Below, in pieces: positions 18,647-25,697 of a stretch of DNA of 25,697 nt (position 1 is the stretch's first letter; the number at the start of each line of letters is the position of its first letter). Both the position numbers and the translations under genes were made by a program. The stretch spans positions 1 to 25,697 of the IMG/VR virus record IMGVR_UViG_3300044301_003078, one strand, 5' to 3'. This DNA comes from a virus. The notes under the pieces were generated by a model. The model was not told the DNA's origin, did not search any database, and worked only from the letters and a program-made list of their open reading frames with translations.

Positions 18647-18661
18647 AATTAGAGAGCCCAC
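18647..18661 (+). repeat. Left arm of inverted repeat bracketing OMP gene
   Basis: AATTAGAGAGCCCAC; its first 11 bases are exactly complementary to GCTCTCTAATT at 19128-19138. It lies 17 bases after the sigma gene and 39 bases before the outer-membrane-protein start. Confidence 0.65.
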
Positions 18662-18699
18662 TAACTTAGATTTAAAAACAAAAAGTGGAGATTTTATAT

Positions 18700-19110
18700 A
18701 TGAGAAATTTTATTTTAACAATGTGTATGGTAGCAACAGTTATGCTATCACAAGCACAAAACACAAAAGGAACATTTTACGTTGGAACAGGTGATGTAGC
18801 TAATACAGCTTGGACTGACTGGGCGGTTTCGCCATCAGTAGGATATGCATTTACGGATGCACTACTAATTGGTGGTTCTGTATCACAAGTAGATGCGGAC
18901 GCTGATATGAATCTAGATTTTTATGCTAGATATTTTTGGAACGGTATGTTTGTACATGCTGGTATGAATGGTCTCAATTTTGATGAGATGACATTAGGTA
19001 TGGGTAAAATGTTTACATTAAGGGATAATGTATATGTTGACCCGGCAATTGTTTATAGTGCAGGAGATGAAACGATAAACCTTACATTAGGTTTTGGTTT
19101 CAAATTCTAA
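18700..19110 (+). CDS. Outer-membrane beta-barrel protein with signal peptide
   Basis: A 136-aa protein starting at ATG 18700; GGAG at 18687-18690 is its ribosome binding site, so the in-frame GTG overlapping that site is not the start. Residues 1-20 are a signal peptide (MRNFILTMCMVATVMLSQAQ). The mature part has alternating hydrophobic strands (GGSVSQVDADADMNLDFYAR, FWNGMFVHAGMNG, INLTLGFGFKF) ending in aromatic Phe, the hallmark of BAM-assembled barrels. It would have about 8 strands, like OmpA/OmpX-type barrels. Phage-encoded barrels can mask receptors or block superinfection; that role is inferred. It stands alone between inverted repeats, like a moron. Confidence 0.83.
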   Translation: MRNFILTMCMVATVMLSQAQNTKGTFYVGTGDVANTAWTDWAVSPSVGYAFTDALLIGGSVSQVDADADMNLDFYARYFWNGMFVHAGMNGLNFDEMTLGMGKMFTLRDNVYVDPAIVYSAGDETINLTLGFGFKF

Positions 19111-19125
19111 GCTAATAAAGGAATG

Positions 19126-19138
19126 GTGCTCTCTAATT
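19126..19138 (-). repeat. Right arm of inverted repeat bracketing OMP gene
   Basis: GTGCTCTCTAATT lies 15 bases after the OMP stop and mirrors the arm at 18647-18661. A further small hairpin (GGC-GATATT-GCC) follows, but no U-run. Confidence 0.65.
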
Positions 19139-19186
19139 GGTCGGCGATATTGCCACATAACCAGAAAGAAATAAGGAGAAATACTT

Positions 19187-19411
19187 ATGGATTCAGTATT
19201 TAAAATGGTAAATGGATTTATTTCAGGAATATCAGGGATATTTATGGGATTACTTCCTCTAGCAATTTTATGGTTCGTATTGACTGGAACTTCGATTCTA
19301 GGAATGGACGTTGTTGCTAACATTACATCACTTTTAGAAACACTTACAAATGGTGGTTTTATAGGTTTAGTAGTATTAGTAATAGTTTGCTCATTTTTTA
19401 CTAAGAAATAG
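19187..19411 (+). CDS. Small two-span membrane protein, 74 aa
   Basis: A strongly hydrophobic protein with two membrane segments (IFMGLLPLAILWFVLTGTSI and FIGLVVLVIVCSFF) joined by a short amphipathic loop, and a KK end. AAGGAG lies about 9 bases before ATG 19187, a strong site. Candidates include a holin or another small membrane effector. No motif decides. It is followed by a strong intrinsic terminator, so it ends a transcription unit. Confidence 0.75.
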   Translation: MDSVFKMVNGFISGISGIFMGLLPLAILWFVLTGTSILGMDVVANITSLLETLTNGGFIGLVVLVIVCSFFTKK

Positions 19412-19436
19412 TTATCTTTTATTAACTATATAGGTT

Positions 19437-19474
19437 AAATACCCCAGTACTTTATTGTATTGGGGTATTTTTTT
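19437..19474 (+). terminator. Strong intrinsic terminator
   Basis: AAATACCCCA pairs with TTGGGGTATTT across a small loop (GTAC/GTA extends the stem), directly followed by a T-run (19468-19474). This is the only classical intrinsic terminator I see in the window, and it separates the membrane-protein unit from the baseplate module. Confidence 0.92.
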
Positions 19475-19485
19475 GTGTTTGTATA

Positions 19486-19493
19486 TATTTATA
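19486..19493 (+). promoter_or_regulatory. Candidate late promoter of baseplate module
   Basis: TATTTATA in TATATATTTATACTAAAGG lies just after the terminator and 19 bases before ATG 19512. Placement between a terminator and the first structural gene makes this the best-supported late-type element here. Confidence 0.5.
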
Positions 19494-19511
19494 CTAAAGG
19501 GATAATTTGTT

Positions 19512-19847
19512 ATGGATGGTAATAAAGAAATATTTAAAGGTAAAACATTTTCTGATTTATTAGAAGATATTTATGTGACTTCTAAGAAAAAAGAGCAACA
19601 AATAAATGCTCTTATTCGGGAACTTAAACCTATGATTAAAAATATTGGTGATGCTACTATAGTAGTACCACTGATAAAGGAGTACATGGAAGTTTCAGTA
19701 AAGAATGATGAACACCTTGTAAAAATGGCAGCAGTAGTACAGAGAGCAATGGCCAGAACTAGTAGTACTGAGGAAAACGTTCTTCTAACAAAAGAGGAAA
19801 AGAAACAGTTAATAGAATCAATTAACGAATTACAGGATAATGAATAA
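19512..19847 (+). CDS. Conserved structural-region protein, 111 aa
   Basis: A helical, charged protein (EIFKGKTFSDLLEDIYVTSK, then ATIVVPLIKEYMEVSVKNDE and a C-terminal helix). Small proteins of this type are encoded directly before the baseplate hub gene in marine T4-like phages, to my recollection, without an assigned function. It overlaps the hub gene by one base and is the first gene after the late promoter candidate. A structural or chaperone role in hub assembly is inferred from position only. Confidence 0.72.
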   Translation: MDGNKEIFKGKTFSDLLEDIYVTSKKKEQQINALIRELKPMIKNIGDATIVVPLIKEYMEVSVKNDEHLVKMAAVVQRAMARTSSTEENVLLTKEEKKQLIESINELQDNE

Positions 19848-20905
19848 TGGGGTATAAAGAAAGGGGCGTAAAACAATCTAGAAAATCTGGAGCAGATACT
19901 AAAGGTTCAACTGTATCTAGAATAATAGAAGCTGCAGAAGTTATCGAAGTTATTTTGGACGAAAGTCATAGTGAATTCGCTCCAGAATTAAACAGAGATG
20001 TTGGTGCAGTTTTAGCTAGAAGATTACATTCTGAATTCAATAAACCAATAAGTACATTAAGGTGGTACAAGCCTTTAAATATGCATAGTAATACAACACC
20101 AGTAGTTGGTGAGTATGTTCTATTAATAGAAGGACCAGGTTCAGGTTTTGGGGTTGGTAGAAAACTTACGGATATGTATTACATAAGTACCATAAACCTT
20201 TTTGGAGAGACTAAAGCAAACCACAACCACTTCTCTTCTATAATAGTCGGCTCTACAGGAGTTAATACAGATTTTGTAGGTAATATAGCTGCTTCTTCTA
20301 CAGACCCTGAAATTGGGGAGTATGCTACTGATGATTTAGTACCTAGATTAAATCTTTTCGAAGGGGATAATTTAATTCAAAGTCGTTTTGGTTCTGGTAT
20401 AAGATTAGGGTCAACAGCTGCAGGAAGTCCAACTACGCACTTATGGGAAGGTGGAGAAGAAGGTGCACCTATAGTGATAATGTCTAATGGACATACTGGA
20501 GAAGGTGATTACTATACAGAAGATATTAACGAAGATGCTTCTACCATAATGTTAACAAGTACTCAGGAAGTTGGTATAAAAGTAGAGAACTCTATGCCAA
20601 AAGAAGTATCTGATGCACCACCACAATTTAATAAAGGTCAAGTTATTCTATGTGCAGACCGACTTCTATTTACCAGTAAAACAGATTATGTTATTATGAG
20701 TGGAGGTAAAGGCTTAGCCTTAGTCACACCAGAATGGAAAGCAGATTTTTCAGCTATGATGGATATTATAAAAGACCTTATTGCAGACGTTGAAAAACTT
20801 TCTCAAGGAACTTTTCCAACTGGTGTAGGTCCAACAGGCCCCCACCCATCCGTACCTGGAACTATAGCTCAAGTAAAATCTAAATGGGCCCAATTGGAGC
20901 AATAG
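19847..20905 (+). CDS. 5: Baseplate hub protein, gp5-like (no lysozyme domain)
   Basis: A 352-aa baseplate protein. LRWYKPLNMHSNTTPVVGEY and the strands after it fit the OB-fold region of gp5-type hub/spike proteins. EGDNLIQSRFGSGIRLGS at 172-189 is the motif typical of cyanophage and pelagiphage hub proteins. The C-terminus is glycine/proline-rich (TFPTGVGPTGPHPSVPG). T4 gp5 carries an internal lysozyme and a long beta-helix; neither is visible here, so cell-wall cutting must come from another protein. It overlaps the previous gene by one base and is followed by further baseplate genes. Confidence 0.8.
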   Translation: MGYKERGVKQSRKSGADTKGSTVSRIIEAAEVIEVILDESHSEFAPELNRDVGAVLARRLHSEFNKPISTLRWYKPLNMHSNTTPVVGEYVLLIEGPGSGFGVGRKLTDMYYISTINLFGETKANHNHFSSIIVGSTGVNTDFVGNIAASSTDPEIGEYATDDLVPRLNLFEGDNLIQSRFGSGIRLGSTAAGSPTTHLWEGGEEGAPIVIMSNGHTGEGDYYTEDINEDASTIMLTSTQEVGIKVENSMPKEVSDAPPQFNKGQVILCADRLLFTSKTDYVIMSGGKGLALVTPEWKADFSAMMDIIKDLIADVEKLSQGTFPTGVGPTGPHPSVPGTIAQVKSKWAQLEQ

Positions 20906-20906
20906 T

Positions 20907-21425
20907 ATGCCATTAGGTTCACCATCTTTTGTATCTAACGTTACTAATTACCTTATGGATAAAGGTGCAGGAAGTGTTGATGATGCTGCACAATTTTTTA
21001 CTTCGGAAACGGTAAGTTTAATAAATACCGGAAAGCCAAATAGTTTACCTGCGGCATCAACATCAATATCAGCGGGAACAATCGAAAATGTTTGGAGAAC
21101 TGCTTTTCAGAACCTGTTTAATGGTGCACCTAATAACGTAAGTATATGGACGCCAGTAGCAAATGCAATAGGAACTCAACTTCAAGCGGCAAGTTACAAT
21201 ACATCTGGAGCGGGAGTAATAGTAACAGCTCCAATGGGGGGAGCGGCAGGAGCAGGAGCCGGAGCAGCACCTTTAGCACAAGCTTTTGCAACCCAACCAT
21301 ATAAAGAAGCACCACAAGTGGCAAGTTTATTAGACCTTGCTATAACAACACAATTACTTGCAACGCCAACTATACTAACACCACCAATGTCCAGTCCACT
21401 TCCACCGGTTCCCGGAATAGCATAA
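20907..21425 (+). CDS. Putative structural protein with Gly/Ala and Pro tail
   Basis: A 172-aa protein of low complexity. Its middle is a Gly/Ala run (GGAAGAGAGAAPLAQAFATQ) and it ends in a Pro-rich tail (PPMSSPLPPVPGIA). It begins two bases after the hub gene and shares its operon, which suggests a minor virion or baseplate component. I recognise no domain. The residue mix is rich in small and polar amino acids, as in tail-fibre or spike tip proteins, but this is weak. Confidence 0.65.
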   Translation: MPLGSPSFVSNVTNYLMDKGAGSVDDAAQFFTSETVSLINTGKPNSLPAASTSISAGTIENVWRTAFQNLFNGAPNNVSIWTPVANAIGTQLQAASYNTSGAGVIVTAPMGGAAGAGAGAAPLAQAFATQPYKEAPQVASLLDLAITTQLLATPTILTPPMSSPLPPVPGIA

Positions 21426-21463
21426 TAATTCCAATCAATCTACTTAAAATCTCGGCAGACTTA

Positions 21464-21471
21464 TATTTATA
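21464..21471 (+). promoter_or_regulatory. Candidate late-type promoter element TATTTATA
   Basis: This lies in TTATATTTATATAGGATAGG, 20 bases before ATG 21491, in a 65-base gap. The start may begin a unit that contains the gp25- and gp6-like genes. Confidence 0.45.
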
Positions 21472-21490
21472 TAGGATAGGGAGTATAGTC

Positions 21491-21862
21491 ATGACAAAAA
21501 AAGAACTAGTAAGAATTATTAGAGAGGTTGTAAAAAGAGAAATTAAGAACGTGCTGAATGAACAGTACGGTAGCCAACCTGTCAAAAAGAATAAGATTAA
21601 AAAACCACTAACAAAAAATCCATTAATAAACGAAGCTCTAAGTGCTACTGAAGAGTATGATACTGTAGCAAGTTTAACCAGTGCCGATGTAGGTGGCTTT
21701 AGAAGTAAATTTGCACAAATGCAAAATATGGAAGGAGCAGGAGGACCTATAAATATGATACCTCCAGAATTGCAACACCAAGTAGAATCTGGTAGTGAAG
21801 TAGAAAAAGCTTTAACAAGAGATTATAGTGGAGTAGTAAAAGCTTGGAAAAAAAAGAAGTAG
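21491..21862 (+). CDS. Hypothetical structural-module protein, 123 aa
   Basis: I do not recognise this protein. The N-terminus is a basic amphipathic helix (MTKKELVRIIREVVKREIKN). The middle is disordered-looking (KKNKIKKPLTKNPLINEALS), and the C-terminus ends in a basic tail (VVKAWKKKK). It starts after a late-type promoter element and ends three bases before the gp25-like gene, so it is probably a baseplate-associated or assembly protein. No catalytic motif is visible. Confidence 0.65.
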   Translation: MTKKELVRIIREVVKREIKNVLNEQYGSQPVKKNKIKKPLTKNPLINEALSATEEYDTVASLTSADVGGFRSKFAQMQNMEGAGGPINMIPPELQHQVESGSEVEKALTRDYSGVVKAWKKKK

Positions 21863-21865
21863 TAA

Positions 21866-22354
21866 ATGGCAATCCAACAAACCAGAATACATCCGTTAGA
21901 TAAAGAAAGTAATGTTGCTATAGGGATAACATTGCCTTTAACCGGGAATGTGAGTTATAATACTACACATCCAAAATCTGGAAGTTTTGCTCATGGAGAC
22001 GAATCTGTAGGAAATAGATTTGCTGGAGGAGAATTTAACCAATCATTTACTTCAGCACAACAAGCCCAAGCAAACTTAAGAAATTTAGTTTATACTAACC
22101 AAGGAGAAAGAGTTTACCACCCAACATTTGGATGTGGAATATATTCAGCTTTATTTGAAAACGCAACTCCAGGAATGGTAGAAAATCTAAAGAATAGAAT
22201 TAGAAGCCAAGTAGGTATTTGGTTACCATATATAACTTTAGATAGAGTAGAATTCGGAATGGATGAATTAGACAATAATAAAATACTATTGCGAATAGAT
22301 TACAATTTATATAATAATACATTAGACCCACAGAGTCTAGTTTTGGAGTTTTAG
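21866..22354 (+). CDS. 25: Baseplate wedge protein, gp25-like
   Basis: A 162-aa GPW/gp25-family protein that helps form the wedge core and nucleate the sheath. The family core is in the second half: QAQANLRNLVYTNQGERVYH, PTFGCGIYSALFENATP, then LKNRIRSQVGIWLPYITLDR and IDYNLYNNTLDPQSLVLEF. The conserved GERxxxPxFGxG pattern is clear. Length is slightly more than T4 gp25 (132 aa) because of an extended N-terminus. It is followed by the gp6-like gene after three bases, the order seen in T4-like wedge modules. Confidence 0.92.
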   Translation: MAIQQTRIHPLDKESNVAIGITLPLTGNVSYNTTHPKSGSFAHGDESVGNRFAGGEFNQSFTSAQQAQANLRNLVYTNQGERVYHPTFGCGIYSALFENATPGMVENLKNRIRSQVGIWLPYITLDRVEFGMDELDNNKILLRIDYNLYNNTLDPQSLVLEF

Positions 22355-22357
22355 GAT

Positions 22358-24238
22358 ATGCCAGGAGAAAAAAGTAATAAACCAGTACAGTACCTAAATA
22401 AAGACTTTGGAGGCTTTAGAGAAAGGCTAATTGATTTTGCAAAAAGCTATTTTCCAGATACTTACAATGACTTTAATGAATCATCACCAGGTATGATGTT
22501 TATAGAAATGGCTGCTTATGTTGGAGATGTATTATCTTACTACGTAGACCATCAAGCTAAAGAAAGTTTGTTAGTTCATGCAGAAGAAAGAGAAAATGTA
22601 GTAGATATGGCTAGAGCTTTAGGCTATAAAGCAAAAGCAGTAACTCCTGCTTATGTGAATCTAGAAGTTTATCAGATACTACCAACAGTAGGAACTGGAG
22701 GTACAGCTGCTCCGGATTATAGCTATGCTTTAAAGTTCGACCCTGGTATGGTTATAGAATCTGAAGAAAATGCGGATATAAAATATACTAGTGTTATTGG
22801 TTGTGACTTTGCAGCATCTTCTTCATTCGACCCAACGACAGTATCTGTATATACTATCGACGACCAAACAGGAGACCCAACTTCTTACCTACTAAAAAAA
22901 TCTATAAAAGCAGTTTCAGGAGAAGAAAAAGAAGAAACTTTCCAATTTACTACTCCAATAAAATTTGATAAAATTAGATTAAACTCTACAAAAGTTATAA
23001 CAATAGATTCTGTAACTGACAGTGATGGTAATCGATGGTATGAAGTACCCTACTTAGCTCAAGATACTATTTTTGAAGAAATAGCTAATGATAGTTTTAA
23101 TGCTCCCCAATCCCAAGCCCAAAGAGCAGAAGTTCCTTACTTATTGAAGTTAAGAAGAACTGCAAGAAGGTTTACTACTGGTTTAGCATTTAATAATAAA
23201 ACAGAACTTTACTTTGGAGCGGGAATATCAACAGACCCTGACGAACTAATAATACCAAATCCAGAAATAATTGGTAATTCTTTAGATAGAGGTCCAAAAG
23301 CTTCTTTAGATGTTTCTTTTGACCCTGCAAATATGATGTTTACTAAAGCTTATGGTCAAGCACCTCAGAATACGACTTTAACAGTTAAGTATTTAGAAGG
23401 TGGAGGATTACTTGCTAATGTAGGTTCTGGAGTACTAAATAAAATAAATTCCGTAGACTTTTCTATGGACGAAGATGGTTTAAATGGAGACACTTTAACA
23501 ACAGTAAAAGATTCTTTAGCAGTAACAAACCCACAACCAGCAACCGGAGGTAGAGACGAAGAAACAGTTGAAGAGATTCGATATAATGCTTTAGGTTCTT
23601 ATTCTACTCAGAATAGGGCAGTAACAAAAGAGGATTATTTAGCTAGAGTTTATGCTATGCCACCTAGGTTCGGAAGTATTGCAAAAGCTTTTATAGTGCA
23701 AAACGATTTTGTAGCATCAGATGAAGTTGTAGAATCAAATCCTTTAGCTTTAGATTTGTACGTACTAACTTACAATTCGGACAAGAGGTTAACTAATGTA
23801 AACGATATAACAAAACAAAACCTTCAACAGTATTTAGAGCAGTATAGGATACTAACAGATGCTATAAATATAAGAAATGGTTTTATCGTTAATGTAGGTA
23901 TAGACTTTGAACTTTTACCCTTACCTAGTTACAATGGTAAAGAAGTTCTAATTAAAGTTATAGAAAAAGTTAAAGATTATTTTAACTTAGATAAGTGGCA
24001 GTTTAATCAACCAATCATGATATCAACACTTTCAGCAGAAATGGATAGGGTTGAAGGCGTACAAACAATTAGTAATTTAGTAGTAAAAAATAACGTAAGT
24101 ATAGATTCTGGATATTCAGGGAATGTTTATGATATAGATGATGCTACTTTTAATAATATAATATACCCATCCCAAGACCCAATGATTTTTGAAGTTAGAT
24201 ATCCTGAAAAAGATATAAGAGGGAAAATTGTAGGATGA
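22358..24238 (+). CDS. 6: Baseplate wedge protein, gp6-like
   Basis: A 626-aa baseplate wedge protein. The N-terminal signature of gp6-type proteins is clear: YLNKDFGGFRERLIDFAKSY, FNESSPGMMFIEMAAYVGDV and LSYYVDHQAKESLLVHAEER. A long beta-rich middle follows. The C-terminal region contains ETVEEIRYNALGSYSTQNRA and VTKEDYLARVYAMPPRFGSI, which match the conserved J-like wedge core. It forms the ring around the hub and controls sheath contraction. The length is close to T4 gp6 (660 aa). It overlaps the next gene by 4 bases. Confidence 0.95.
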   Translation: MPGEKSNKPVQYLNKDFGGFRERLIDFAKSYFPDTYNDFNESSPGMMFIEMAAYVGDVLSYYVDHQAKESLLVHAEERENVVDMARALGYKAKAVTPAYVNLEVYQILPTVGTGGTAAPDYSYALKFDPGMVIESEENADIKYTSVIGCDFAASSSFDPTTVSVYTIDDQTGDPTSYLLKKSIKAVSGEEKEETFQFTTPIKFDKIRLNSTKVITIDSVTDSDGNRWYEVPYLAQDTIFEEIANDSFNAPQSQAQRAEVPYLLKLRRTARRFTTGLAFNNKTELYFGAGISTDPDELIIPNPEIIGNSLDRGPKASLDVSFDPANMMFTKAYGQAPQNTTLTVKYLEGGGLLANVGSGVLNKINSVDFSMDEDGLNGDTLTTVKDSLAVTNPQPATGGRDEETVEEIRYNALGSYSTQNRAVTKEDYLARVYAMPPRFGSIAKAFIVQNDFVASDEVVESNPLALDLYVLTYNSDKRLTNVNDITKQNLQQYLEQYRILTDAINIRNGFIVNVGIDFELLPLPSYNGKEVLIKVIEKVKDYFNLDKWQFNQPIMISTLSAEMDRVEGVQTISNLVVKNNVSIDSGYSGNVYDIDDATFNNIIYPSQDPMIFEVRYPEKDIRGKIVG

Positions 24239-25326
24239 TAATTAGTATATTTCCAAGAAAAGATACAACTTTATACAGCGCAGCAGTTTCTGAATCCGTT
24301 AACACAGGAATAGATGAAATTTTAGAAATAACAAAAATTATTTCTTCATCAGGAACTACACAAGTTACTAATACTAGAATATTAGTAGATTTTGATTTAG
24401 ACTGGATATCTTCTTCGATACAATCTGGGGAAATAAGTAGAAGTACTGCAACCCCAATGGATTTCTATTTAAACTTATTTGCTACAGAAGCTAAAAATAT
24501 ACCTATTGAATACCATTTAGCAATAGCACCAGTTTCAGAATCTTGGGATATGGGTGTTGGAAGAAGTACTAACAATCCTTATGTAAAAGAGGGTGCTAGT
24601 TGGAAGTATAGAGACGGAGAGAATACTGCTACAAGATGGAATGGTAATTTAGATGGTTGCACAACAGGTAGTACATTCCATTCTGGAAGTTTTGTAACTA
24701 AAAGCTACCAAGAAACTGATGATGTTAGAGCATCTGTTTCAAAGTCCGTTTCAATATTCTTTGATGGAGCCAAATGGCTTCCTGGAAACCAAGGCTTTTT
24801 AGTTGGTAGAGACCCAATAGAAGAAAATGATTCTAAAAGATATGGAAGTCTACTGTACTTTTCTAACGAAACAAAAACTATATACAAACCTAAATTAGAA
24901 GTTTGTTGGGATGATTCTGTTTTTAGTACTGGAACCATGGACCCTCTAGATGTACAAAATAAAGATATAACTTTGTATGTAGATAATAACCGAGGAACAT
25001 ACTATTCTGGTTCTAGAAGTCGGTTTAGAGTTAGAGGCGTAGAAAAATATAAAGCTAAAACTTATGGTACATCTTCTCAAGCTTTAGTAGTAGAATACTT
25101 ACCATCAAGTTCTTATTACTCTTTAGTAGATTCTAAAACTCAAGAAACTGTAATACCTTTTGATACAAAATATACAAGAGTTAGTTGTGATTCTGATGGA
25201 AACTTTTTAGATTTGTGGATGGAAGGTTTATACCCCGAAAGATTATATGAATTAAGATTTAAAATAGTGTCTGGAAGTTCTATTAACTATTATGAACCAA
25301 ACCAGCCATTTAAAATAATTAAATAA
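24235..25326 (+). CDS. Baseplate or virion structural protein, DNRLRE-like
   Basis: A 363-aa beta-rich protein. The N-terminal FPRKDTTLYSAAVSESVNTG fits the start of DNRLRE-type beta-sandwich domains, which bind glycans or serve as spacer modules. SWDMGVGRSTNNPYVKEGAS, followed by aromatic and acidic strands, continues the fold. The C-terminal 90 residues look like a second beta domain (LYVDNNRGTYYSG, ending NQPFKIIK). It sits right after gp6, in the position of other wedge proteins, and starts in an ATGA overlap. Adsorption or wedge roles are both possible. Confidence 0.7.
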   Translation: MIISIFPRKDTTLYSAAVSESVNTGIDEILEITKIISSSGTTQVTNTRILVDFDLDWISSSIQSGEISRSTATPMDFYLNLFATEAKNIPIEYHLAIAPVSESWDMGVGRSTNNPYVKEGASWKYRDGENTATRWNGNLDGCTTGSTFHSGSFVTKSYQETDDVRASVSKSVSIFFDGAKWLPGNQGFLVGRDPIEENDSKRYGSLLYFSNETKTIYKPKLEVCWDDSVFSTGTMDPLDVQNKDITLYVDNNRGTYYSGSRSRFRVRGVEKYKAKTYGTSSQALVVEYLPSSSYYSLVDSKTQETVIPFDTKYTRVSCDSDGNFLDLWMEGLYPERLYELRFKIVSGSSINYYEPNQPFKIIK

Positions 25327-25337
25327 GGAGTTTAAAT

Positions 25338-25592
25338 ATGTCATGGCAACTTAGCGGAATATCTATAGATTCAGACAGTAATACTGCAGAATATATATTA
25401 GATAAAAATGGAGAGTACGAAGATGATTTGTACGATGTAACAACTAATGGTACAATAATTTTAGCTTCTCCAGAATCAATACCTGACGGGTTAACTATAG
25501 GCCAAAGGTCTATAAAAATTGGGATGGTTAGAACTAGCTTTAAAACCTATGATTGGCTTGCAGCTACAAACAGAGAGTTTACGGAATTATAA
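25338..25592 (+). CDS. Hypothetical structural-module protein, 84 aa
   Basis: I do not recognise this protein. It is a short beta-rich acidic protein (MSWQLSGISIDSDSNTAEYI, then TNGTIILASPESIPDGLTIG). TAAGGAG about 9 bases before the ATG is a strong ribosome binding site. It is in the baseplate operon, 11 bases after the previous gene, and is probably a minor virion component. Confidence 0.65.
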   Translation: MSWQLSGISIDSDSNTAEYILDKNGEYEDDLYDVTTNGTIILASPESIPDGLTIGQRSIKIGMVRTSFKTYDWLAATNREFTEL

Positions 25593-25595
25593 TAA

Positions 25596-25697
25596 ATGCC
25601 AATAAATACTATAAATATAAAGCCTAGATTTGGAAGCGACTTCCTATCTGAAGTCGGACACTCTAACATGGTGTTTGATGATTTAGGAATGATTATC
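25596..25697 (+). CDS. Structural-module protein, N-terminal fragment
   Basis: ATG 25596 opens a frame that runs off the right edge after 34 codons (MPINTINIKPRFGSDFLSEV and onward). The gene is truncated by the window, not by mutation. It starts three bases after the previous stop. Too little is visible to name it; a further baseplate protein is expected from position. Confidence 0.6.
   Translation, partial: MPINTINIKPRFGSDFLSEVGHSNMVFDDLGMII

Noticed and set aside
21130-21324. Leucine-rich antisense frame
   Set aside because: It is the mirror of the Gly/Ala-rich coding run in the structural gene; low-complexity shadow.
1-25697. CRISPR array, insertion sequence or integrase
   Set aside because: No spaced direct repeats of CRISPR type, no transposase or recombinase catalytic domain, and no target-site duplications beside the inverted repeats.

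Overview
This window is part of the genome of a tailed, T4-like myovirus. The evidence is a late baseplate module (a gp5-like hub protein, a gp25-like wedge protein and a gp6-like wedge protein), a gp55-like late sigma factor, and several accessory families common in marine T4-like phages (Hsp20, ClpP, HD hydrolase, 2OG-Fe(II) oxygenase, MoxR/CobS-type AAA+ ATPase). Every gene I accept reads on the + strand. Genes are tightly packed, often with ATGA or TAATG overlaps, and base composition is strongly AT-rich. Shine-Dalgarno sequences are weak or absent at many early-type genes, and a beta-barrel outer-membrane protein is encoded. A Gram-negative host, plausibly a marine member of the Bacteroidota, fits this, but the host is inferred and not proven.

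Layout. 1-4708: a dense run of small genes (thioredoxin-like fragment, unknowns, a degenerate HNH-like DNA-binding protein, Hsp20, a membrane-anchored lytic transglycosylase, a DUF2061 membrane protein, a UVR-motif protein and very small membrane proteins). 4709-9600: early/middle-type region made of short transcription units. Four of its units are preceded by the same long promoter motif, and each of those promoters carries a pair of palindromic operators exactly 21 bp apart. One control region (4709-5106) also has a helically phased array of GTCC decamers. 9570-12316: unknown genes, a 5'-nucleotidase, two RNA elements with strong predicted structure, and a circularly permuted tmRNA gene whose acceptor half lies upstream of its tag-coding half. 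12317-18630: membrane, zinc-ribbon, 2OG oxygenase, SET-domain, ClpP, HD-hydrolase and late sigma genes. 18640-19475: an outer-membrane beta-barrel gene bracketed by inverted repeats, a small membrane protein and a strong intrinsic terminator. 19476-25697: structural and baseplate module, running off the right edge.

How it may work together. Early/middle units appear to be controlled by phage-specific promoters with twin operators of two families (GACAA-N-TTGTC and GTTA-N-TAAC). The gp55-like sigma probably drives late genes from TATTTATA-type elements found before the tmRNA, the structural genes and a few others. The most unusual elements are the permuted tmRNA, the twin-operator promoter system, the SET/2OG gene pair and the inverted repeats bracketing the hsp20 and outer-membrane-protein genes.
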